Positions 15,779 to 22,164 of a stretch of DNA of 29,105 bases are shown one piece after another. The notes beneath the pieces were generated by a model. It was not told where the DNA came from, searched no databases, and worked only from the letters and a program-made list of their open reading frames with translations. The stretch comes from JBOFCS01 sp051646185 (GTDB taxonomy: Bacteria > Actinomycetota > Actinomycetes > Mycobacteriales > Mycobacteriaceae): the NCBI GenBank assembly GCA_051646185.1, contig JBOFCS010000190.1:1-29105 (forward strand), read 5' to 3'. The position numbers were made by a program, and so were the translations under genes. Numbering within the stretch: position 1 is the first letter of the stretch; the number at the start of each line of letters is the position of its first letter.

Positions 15779-16820
15779 TCCGTTAGTCAATAGAAAAATT
15801 GTTAGTGCTATCGCAAGTGTTGTTTTAGTGGCTTTGGCAGGTATGGGTGTAAAAGTGGTTAGTGATAGTAGTAGTCATACTAAAGCACTTTGTGCTGAAT
15901 TTACAGATGCTACAGGAATTTACGTAGGGAATGCCGTTGCTTTACTGGGAATTAATATCGGTGAGGTAACCGATATAGAGAATTCAGGGGAAAGAGTAAT
16001 AGTTCATTTTGAAATTTCAAACTCTACTGATCTACCAGAAGATGTTGCTGCGGCTAGCTATTCGTCATCAATTGTTACTGATCGAAGGGTGGAATTGACT
16101 GGTACCTATAGTGGTGGTGAAAAATTTGATATGAATAACTGTATTCCGCTTGAACGGACACGTACTCAAGTGGGTATTAGCGAGACTTTTGATGCTGTTT
16201 CGGGGGTAATTGATAGGCTAACCGGTCCGCAAGGCGAAGATGCGGAGGTTCTGGGCGAGGTAATCGCAACATTAGGGAAAGATCTGGATGGGCGTGGGCC
16301 ACAACTTAAAGGCATTGTTGATTCTTTGGCAAGCATCCTAAAAGATCCATATTCTATGGACAACTCAAACCGGTCGCTGATTGAGAATACCGCTATACTG
16401 TCGAATATTGCCGCTGAAAATTGGGATGATATTTCTAGCGGGCTTGCTCATCTCAGTGATGGATTAGATCTAGCAACTCAGCATAACTACATAATTTCTT
16501 CAGGTTTAGCCGAGTTGGCAACGATAATTGAGTCACTTCTGGGCTTATTGGATCACGGTACAACAGCAGTTGCGGATATTCCTGCTTCAGCAGCGAGTAT
16601 TACAACAAGGCTAGAGCATAATCTGCTCAAGAACAATCGTAGTTTTCCAGGGTTTATGCTTGGGAAACTTTTGCGGAGTTCTGGGGAAACCGGGTCAAGT
16701 GAGGGGCAAATGAATGGTTATCATGAAAGAATTAATAGTTACGTTTGTCCGGATTCGCTTTGTAAAGAGCAGGTCTCCACTTTTATCTCAACCTTTTTAC
16801 TACCCGCGGTGACATTATGA
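15771..16820 (+). CDS. mceD: MceD, MCE/MlaD-domain protein
   Basis: Fourth MCE subunit, 349 residues, shorter than typical mycobacterial MceD proteins (about 450-530, from memory). The N-terminal membrane helix is VSAIASVVLVALAGMGVKVV. The MCE domain has FTDATGIYVGNAVALLGINIGEV and TDRRVELTG. Central helices carry LGKDLDGRGPQLKG, a pattern seen in MceD-type proteins. GTG 15771 lies within the last codons of mceC and is preceded by GGGGGAT at 15758-15764. The C-terminus has a cysteine pair (YVCPDSLCKEQ). Confidence 0.88.
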   Translation: MNSPLVNRKIVSAIASVVLVALAGMGVKVVSDSSSHTKALCAEFTDATGIYVGNAVALLGINIGEVTDIENSGERVIVHFEISNSTDLPEDVAAASYSSSIVTDRRVELTGTYSGGEKFDMNNCIPLERTRTQVGISETFDAVSGVIDRLTGPQGEDAEVLGEVIATLGKDLDGRGPQLKGIVDSLASILKDPYSMDNSNRSLIENTAILSNIAAENWDDISSGLAHLSDGLDLATQHNYIISSGLAELATIIESLLGLLDHGTTAVADIPASAASITTRLEHNLLKNNRSFPGFMLGKLLRSSGETGSSEGQMNGYHERINSYVCPDSLCKEQVSTFISTFLLPAVTL

Positions 16821-17851
16821 AATTTCTGATGAGTATCCGCGTATTTTTTACCATGGTCATCTTGGCTAGTTGTGTTGCTTGCGGCATAAATCCTGCATCT
16901 TTAAGTCTACCTGGTTCTTATACTTCCGAAGGTGATTACACTTTACGTGCTGAGTTTTTAAGCTCACTAAATCTTCCCGAAAAAGCTAAAGTTATTGCAC
17001 AGACCCAAACTATCGGATATGTCGATAAGGTGGAACTGGCTCAGGACCACGTAGTAATAACTATGAAACTTACTAGTTTAGAAGGTATTTACAGTAATTC
17101 TCGCGCTGAAATCAGGCAGTCATCAGCATTTGGTGAAACCTATGTTTCGATACTTCCATCCGATTCCTGCTGCATGCACGCGGAATTAGCTAATGGTTCA
17201 ACTCTGCCATTAAGTAATACACAGTCGAGCCGTTCAGTTGAGTCGCAATTACGAGATCTTTCGACGCTTATCAATGGTGGTCCTTGGCAAAAGTTGGCAC
17301 AAAATACCGAAGAAATAAACCAGGCTTTCCCTGAAAATATCTCGGACCTAGTGGAAAAAAGAGTGGTACTGACAGATTCTCTCGCGTCCTTGGCAGCGGG
17401 AAGAGAATCTATAGCCCGGATTTTAGATTCTATGGAAAATGGAACCTCAACCTTGTATGCAAATCGTGATCTAGCTAATCGGTACCTTGCTGAGGCTCCT
17501 GAAAAGCTACCGCGCTTTGGTTTTTTTACGCGCAACCAAATAATCGGCTTGGTTCAACTTGGTGATGTAGCGAAAATGTTAACGCCAGTGGTGAATAGGT
17601 CATTGCCTGTGTTGAATACAGCTACCGAAGTGGTGGAGCCGGTATACAGAGTGTTAACGGGGACTCAGGTGACAATCCCAGAGTTTGTTGATCGATTACG
17701 TCGTATTTTAGTGGAGAGACTTACTAATTTTTTTAGCTCAGAACAGCTAAACTTTGATATCACATTGTCATCTTCACAATCCACTAGTGAACCCCGAGTT
17801 AAAGCCGAACAAAGCGTGCAACTTCTTAGTGCGATGGGGATAACAAAATGA
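16817..17851 (+). CDS. mceE: MceE, MCE-domain lipoprotein
   Basis: Fifth MCE subunit and the one that is a lipoprotein, as MceE proteins usually are. The signal segment is MVILASCVACG. LASC fits the lipobox best, making Cys19 the lipidated residue, while Cys22 aligns better with CG-N-SLPLPG of known LprK-type proteins; the choice is open. ASLSLPGSYTSEGDYTLRAEF leads into the MCE domain (about 40-125), followed by a helical part. The ATG overlaps the mceD stop in ATGA (16817-16820), which implies translational coupling. Length is 344 residues. Confidence 0.9.
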   Translation: MKFLMSIRVFFTMVILASCVACGINPASLSLPGSYTSEGDYTLRAEFLSSLNLPEKAKVIAQTQTIGYVDKVELAQDHVVITMKLTSLEGIYSNSRAEIRQSSAFGETYVSILPSDSCCMHAELANGSTLPLSNTQSSRSVESQLRDLSTLINGGPWQKLAQNTEEINQAFPENISDLVEKRVVLTDSLASLAAGRESIARILDSMENGTSTLYANRDLANRYLAEAPEKLPRFGFFTRNQIIGLVQLGDVAKMLTPVVNRSLPVLNTATEVVEPVYRVLTGTQVTIPEFVDRLRRILVERLTNFFSSEQLNFDITLSSSQSTSEPRVKAEQSVQLLSAMGITK

Positions 17852-18795
17852 AACGAGTCAGTGCTTTAGGAGCCATTGCTCTCGTTGGCCTTCTTATTCT
17901 TGAATGTCTTTACCTAGTCCAGTCTGTTCTTAATGCACGTATAGCCCCGGATAACTACACTATTACAGTTCAACTGGAGCGGTCAGGAGGGTTGATGGAT
18001 ACTTCCCCAGTAACAGTACGTGGTGTTCAGGTCGGAGAAGTCGCTTCTATTGAGCCGGTATCCGATGGGCTGCAAGCAAATTTAGTTATTAATAAAGATA
18101 CTCAAATACCAATAGATGCTCCTGGTGTTATTTCGAATCTTTCAGTTGTAGGGGAGCAGTTTCTTGACTTTAGGCCTAATGATAAAGGGGGGGAACATTT
18201 TAAAAATGGTGATGTAGTACCTAAAGGGCAGGTTCGCTCGTCATCCACTATTGGTGAGACGGTATCCCGGGTTACAAGAATTACTGATGCAATGGATCCG
18301 AAATATATAAAGATTATTGTAGATGCGCTACATACCGGATTAGCCCCCTCAGAAGAACAGTTATCGACCATCGATTTGGCTTCAAAATTACTTGCACAGA
18401 CTATCCTTGATAAGCAGAATGCGTTATCGGACCACATTCGAGATAGCCTTATGGTTATTTCTGGAGCTGAGGAAATTAACGTTGGAAAAATTTTTAGTGA
18501 TGCCTCCTCATATGTGATACCGCTGTCTGATTCGTTTACGTATGCAGATAGGCTTGATCCACGCAATGGCGCTGCGCTTGCTAGAGTTGGGGAGTTACTT
18601 TCGGGTGGGTCAGCTACTGAGCTGCCAGATTTTAATAAGATATTTGAGTCTATTACCCAAGCTTTGATGGTCTTGCAGCCCTTTACTTCACCATTGAGGG
18701 CGAATCGTACGAGTTTTAATGATGAGATACTTAAGTTACTAGGCTATTTCACTAGCGATGGACAAGTTCGAGTGCCGGTATCTGTTCCTCGTTAG
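17848..18795 (+). CDS. mceF: MceF, MCE/MlaD-domain protein
   Basis: Sixth MCE subunit, joined to mceE by an ATGA overlap (17848-17851). It has an N-terminal membrane helix (ALGAIALVGLLILECLYLVQSV). The MCE domain contains VQLERSGGLMDTSPVTVRGVQVGEV and NLSVVGEQFLDFRP, the latter typical of MceF. The helical part ends at VPVSVPR. At 315 residues it is much shorter than many mycobacterial MceF proteins (often over 420), because the long C-terminal tail is missing. It closes the six-gene MCE set. Confidence 0.9.
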   Translation: MKRVSALGAIALVGLLILECLYLVQSVLNARIAPDNYTITVQLERSGGLMDTSPVTVRGVQVGEVASIEPVSDGLQANLVINKDTQIPIDAPGVISNLSVVGEQFLDFRPNDKGGEHFKNGDVVPKGQVRSSSTIGETVSRVTRITDAMDPKYIKIIVDALHTGLAPSEEQLSTIDLASKLLAQTILDKQNALSDHIRDSLMVISGAEEINVGKIFSDASSYVIPLSDSFTYADRLDPRNGAALARVGELLSGGSATELPDFNKIFESITQALMVLQPFTSPLRANRTSFNDEILKLLGYFTSDGQVRVPVSVPR

Positions 18796-18812
18796 CGAGG
18801 GATATTAGACTT

Positions 18813-19478
18813 ATGAGAGGGAATGATATGGAACTTGATAGCACGGTCAGTGCCAGTGACCAGGATAAAATAGATACCGAATCCCCCGGGGATGATGTGA
18901 AAAACCGTGATCGGGCTGGAAGAAAATTTTTCTTGAGCACGGTCAGTGTCTTCGTTGTTGCTTTAGCAATTATCGTTTTGCTTGCGGTTAAATGGCGTAG
19001 TGCTGAATCGGAATTATCTAGCAGACAACAAGCAGACCAAGAGCTTGCCGAGGCGAGAGACAAAGCTGCGGAATACGCGATTAAAACCCTGACGTATGAT
19101 TTTAACGATACTGAATCGTTCTTTAAAGAAGTGGAGTCGGGTGCGGGTCCGCAGTTGGTCGAAAAATATTCAGATGCTAGAGATTTACTTCGCGGCATTA
19201 TGATTGAGGGGAGTCTGAACTCTAAAGCAAAATTGCTTCTTGCTGAAGCAAAAAATACTGGCGATAACGACTATAGTGTTACAGTCTGTGCAAGTCAGAC
19301 AACCACTAATATTCAAAGGCCAACTCCTGAAACAACTACCATCGTATTAGCTGTGACTCTGACAAAAGATGATGATAGATGGGTCGTTAGTGATATTAAA
19401 TCTGCTGAAGGGGCTTCGGGTCCTCTTCCTGCAGATAATGGTTCGGCACCACTAAATGAACCAGATATGCCACGCTGA
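18813..19478 (+). CDS. Mce-associated membrane protein
   Basis: A small accessory protein of the type found after mce genes (Mas/Mam). It has a charged N-terminus of about 40 residues, one membrane helix (FFLSTVSVFVVALAIIVLLAVKW), a short coiled-coil-like stretch (SAESELSSRQQADQELAEARDKAAEYA), and an NTF2-like outer domain ending in VTLTKDDDRWVVSDIKS. Two starts are plausible. ATG 18813 has GAGGGA 10 nt upstream; ATG 18828 has GAGGGA 5 nt upstream. It lies 17 bp after mceF and is the last gene of the operon. Such proteins are thought to stabilise Mce complexes. Confidence 0.85.
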   Translation: MRGNDMELDSTVSASDQDKIDTESPGDDVKNRDRAGRKFFLSTVSVFVVALAIIVLLAVKWRSAESELSSRQQADQELAEARDKAAEYAIKTLTYDFNDTESFFKEVESGAGPQLVEKYSDARDLLRGIMIEGSLNSKAKLLLAEAKNTGDNDYSVTVCASQTTTNIQRPTPETTTIVLAVTLTKDDDRWVVSDIKSAEGASGPLPADNGSAPLNEPDMPR

Positions 19479-19493
19479 AAGAGGTTCGAGTAT

Positions 19494-20759
19494 TTATAAT
19501 TTGCTATGCCGACTCTCAGTTTTTTGAGTTTGAGTTTTTCCTGGCTGTGGCCTGGCAAGTACGACTGCAATAAAAGTAGTCAGGGGTACTGAGAGGGCTA
19601 GGGCGATACCGCCAACAAAAGATCGGGCTAATTCGATGGCTACCTGATCGCTGGTGAGTACATCAGTCAGGGAACGTCCAGCGACACTGAATAATAGAAG
19701 CAACGGCAGTGCGCTACCGGCATAAGCAAGGACAAGTGTGTAGACGGTACTCGCGATATGATCGCGTCCTACCCGCATTGCACCAATGAAGATGGTTTTC
19801 CTCGAGGAGGAATTATCTAATTCAGCTAACTCAAAAACTGTTGAAGCTTGAGTAATGGTTACGTCATTTAATACCCCCAGTGAGCCAATGATGAATCCGG
19901 CGAGAATGAGCCCTGCTATGGAGATATGCCCGATGCTGAGCTGCAGTCTACTGGTGGAATCGTCTGACAGCCCGGTGATATGCGAAAATTTAATGGCGAA
20001 CCAGGAGAGTAACGCACTGAGTAAAAGTGCGCTTAGTGTACCGACCAAAGCTGAACTTGTTCGTAGACTTACCCCATGTGCGAGGTAGAGGACCGCAAAG
20101 AGAATTGCTGCTGCGGAGACCAGTGCTACTGGTACTGCGGGTTTCCCATCTAGCAGAGCAGGTAGTAAGAATCCAACGAGAACAGCAAAAGCGACAAAGA
20201 TACCTGCCAGGGCACGTAGGCCACGCCAACTTGCTACCGCAATAACAACTATTGCGAAAACCGCTGCCAAAAGGATAAGCTGCCCGCTGCGTTCGTAGTC
20301 ATTGAAACCATATTTTGTGGTGCCAGTGGAATCAATTTGACGGGTGATTCTGAGCTGATCACCTACAGCTAACTGGGGTGTTCCAGGTCCTGGAGAGTAT
20401 TCAAAAAGCGTTCGTGCTCCTTTATTTGGGCCAGAATCAATAGACACAACATTTTGGTCACACTGTGCGTAGTCGAGGGCTGAGGCTATCGGATTCTCGA
20501 CAAAGACTGAACCAGCCGATGGGCTGCCGCAAGGACCGATGGTCTGGGTAAGTACCGTTCCTGCCTCTGTTTGTACTGCACCGCCGGTGAGATTTTGAAA
20601 CTCAAGCGGAATTGCAACTTGCCGATGCTGTGGCCAAAGCAGAAACATTCCGATGGCGACGGCAGCGGCCGCGATTGTGAGGATGCCAATAACAACTTTT
20701 GCTGCAGTCGGACTAAGTGGTGCCGGTCCGTCTCTGTGTCCATGCCCATGTCCTGTCAT
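19494..20759 (-). CDS. YibE/F-family membrane protein
   Basis: A multi-pass membrane protein of the YibE/F family (421 residues). The His-rich N-terminus MTGHGHGHRDG is followed by a first helix (about 19-42) and an outer domain of about 120 residues with two cysteines. A block of seven or so helices then contains the family core IIGSLGVLNDVTITQASTVFELAE. Its function is not known. It ends 15 bp from the end of the Mce operon and lies 39 bp after the aminotransferase gene on the same strand. No ribosome site is seen before ATG 20759, and the start codon is inside an 18-bp perfect palindrome. Confidence 0.85.
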   Translation of the reverse strand: MTGHGHGHRDGPAPLSPTAAKVVIGILTIAAAAVAIGMFLLWPQHRQVAIPLEFQNLTGGAVQTEAGTVLTQTIGPCGSPSAGSVFVENPIASALDYAQCDQNVVSIDSGPNKGARTLFEYSPGPGTPQLAVGDQLRITRQIDSTGTTKYGFNDYERSGQLILLAAVFAIVVIAVASWRGLRALAGIFVAFAVLVGFLLPALLDGKPAVPVALVSAAAILFAVLYLAHGVSLRTSSALVGTLSALLLSALLSWFAIKFSHITGLSDDSTSRLQLSIGHISIAGLILAGFIIGSLGVLNDVTITQASTVFELAELDNSSSRKTIFIGAMRVGRDHIASTVYTLVLAYAGSALPLLLLFSVAGRSLTDVLTSDQVAIELARSFVGGIALALSVPLTTFIAVVLARPQPGKTQTQKTESRHSKL

Positions 20760-20769
20760 ATATGACAGG
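20752..20769. promoter_or_regulatory. 18-bp perfect palindrome over the YibE/F start codon
   Basis: CCTGTCATATATGACAGG reads the same on both strands. It covers the ATG (20757-20759 on minus) and the bases just before it. A repressor bound here would block transcription or translation of the YibE/F gene. In RNA it would form a hairpin that hides the start codon. Confidence 0.55.
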
Positions 20770-20798
20770 GTAGTAGGACCAGAAGGATCGGTGCATAG

Positions 20799-22052
20799 CT
20801 ACTGCCGGTAGGAGGACAAGAAATTGCCAAAACGTTCAATGGCAGTAGATAGATCTCGTGCCCAGGGCAATGTCACAATCCTGAGATGGTCATGCGCTGG
20901 CCAATTGAAACCGGTACCCTGCACTACAAGAATTTTTTCTTGTAACAGAAGATCCTGTACTAATTGTTCATCATTGTGTATCTCGTGGATATTTGGATCC
21001 AATCGTGGGAATGCATAAAGCGCACCTCTAGGTTTCACGCAAGTGACACCTGGAATTTTATTAAGAGACTCCCACGCGACATCCCGTTGTTCAAGTAGTC
21101 TTCCTCCTGGAAGAATCAGGTCGTTAATGCTTTGGTAACCCCCAAGTGCAACCTGAATTGCGTGTTGTGCTGGTACATTTGGGCACAAGCGCATGGAGGC
21201 GAGCAGGTCAATGCCTTCCAAGAAACTCGCTGCATGCGACTTGGGTCCGGTAATTGCCAGCCACCCAGCTCGGTACCCAGCTACTCGGTAGGCTTTAGAT
21301 AACCCGTTAAAAGTCAGGCATAATAGGTCAGGTGCTAGCGACGCTAGCGAAATATGCTGAGCGTCATCATAAAGTATTTTGTCGTAGATCTCATCGGCAA
21401 GTAGTAGCAATGAATGCTTACGAGCTAAAGTTACCATCGCTGTGAGCACCTCCCGTGAGTACACAGCTCCGGTGGGGTTATTGGGATTGATCACAACTAA
21501 GGCTTTAGTTTTTGGGGTGATTTTAGCTTCAATATCGCTGATATCAGGATTCCAACCGTCATTCTCATCGCAGAGATAGTGCACCGGTGTACCGCCAGCC
21601 AAGCTTGCCGAAGCGGTCCACAATGGATAGTCAGGTGCCGGGATCAGTATCTCATCCCCATTATCGAGTAATGCCTGCATCGTCATTGTGATCAGCTCGG
21701 AAACCCCATTGCCCAGGTAAATATCGTCAACATCGACTTCAGGAAAACTGTCAACAAGTTCATATCGTGTGACGATGGCACGTCGGGCAGAAAGAATGCC
21801 TTTCGACTCTGAATAACCCTGTGCAGTAGGTAGTGCAGCGATCATATCTCGCATGATCACATCAGGTGCCTCAAACCCAAAAGGTGCTGGATTGCCGATA
21901 TTCAGCTTAAGTATGCGATGACCTTCTGCTTCCAGTCGCGCGGCATGAGCGTGTACCGGTCCACGAATCTCGTAAAGAACATTCTGCAATTTTGCCGACT
22001 GTCGAAGCTCATAAGGGGGAAGCCCGGTTGAGTCTTGGTTCTGAGTACTCAC
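20799..22052 (-). CDS. alaA: Alanine/aspartate-type aminotransferase (AlaA/AlaT, AspC-like)
   Basis: A cytoplasmic PLP enzyme (417 residues, fold-type I) that most likely converts pyruvate and glutamate to alanine and 2-oxoglutarate. KLQNVLYEIRGPVHAHAARL, LKLNIGNPAPFGFEAPD and LPTAQGYSESKG match E. coli AlaA closely. The PLP lysine is K253 in NGLSKAYRVAGYRAGW; VINPNNPTGA (188-197) and ADEIYD (219-224) complete the site. In this order the gene is called alaT or aspC. The start is GTG 22052. It has only AGAG directly before it, so a short-leader or leaderless start is likely. The FeS reductase lies upstream on the same strand, separated by a strong hairpin. Confidence 0.92.
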   Translation of the reverse strand: MSTQNQDSTGLPPYELRQSAKLQNVLYEIRGPVHAHAARLEAEGHRILKLNIGNPAPFGFEAPDVIMRDMIAALPTAQGYSESKGILSARRAIVTRYELVDSFPEVDVDDIYLGNGVSELITMTMQALLDNGDEILIPAPDYPLWTASASLAGGTPVHYLCDENDGWNPDISDIEAKITPKTKALVVINPNNPTGAVYSREVLTAMVTLARKHSLLLLADEIYDKILYDDAQHISLASLAPDLLCLTFNGLSKAYRVAGYRAGWLAITGPKSHAASFLEGIDLLASMRLCPNVPAQHAIQVALGGYQSINDLILPGGRLLEQRDVAWESLNKIPGVTCVKPRGALYAFPRLDPNIHEIHNDEQLVQDLLLQEKILVVQGTGFNWPAHDHLRIVTLPWARDLSTAIERFGNFLSSYRQ

Positions 22053-22067
22053 CTCTTAATGGTGCCA

Positions 22068-22096
22068 TTATCTGTCCACTGATTTTTAGACGGCCA
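22068..22096 (-). promoter_or_regulatory. Candidate promoter of the aminotransferase gene
   Basis: On the minus strand GATAAT (22073-22068) is a near-consensus -10, 15 nt before the GTG start. The -35 position 17 nt upstream reads TGGCCG (22096-22091), a weak match. The predicted leader would be under 10 nt, which fits the missing ribosome site. Confidence 0.4.
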
Positions 22097-22116
22097 CTTC
22101 TAAACCTTTTTACGTA

Positions 22117-22152
22117 CTTATGCCTCGGCTTCATATGAAGCCGAGGCATAAG
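22117..22152. terminator. 36-bp perfect palindrome, terminator hairpin of FeS reductase gene
   Basis: Positions 22117-22134 and 22135-22152 are exact reverse complements, an 18-bp arm with no spacer and a central CATATG. It begins 12 bp after the stop codon of the FeS reductase gene on the minus strand, so a terminator role is most likely. There is no T-run after it in the minus direction. Confidence 0.75.
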
Positions 22153-22164
22153 GGTGAGCGCTTG

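Noticed and set aside
9437..19478. Calling the operon mce4 (cholesterol importer)
   Set aside because: No KstR box, hsd or other cholesterol-degradation gene is present, and Mce subtype cannot be told from single-sequence reading.
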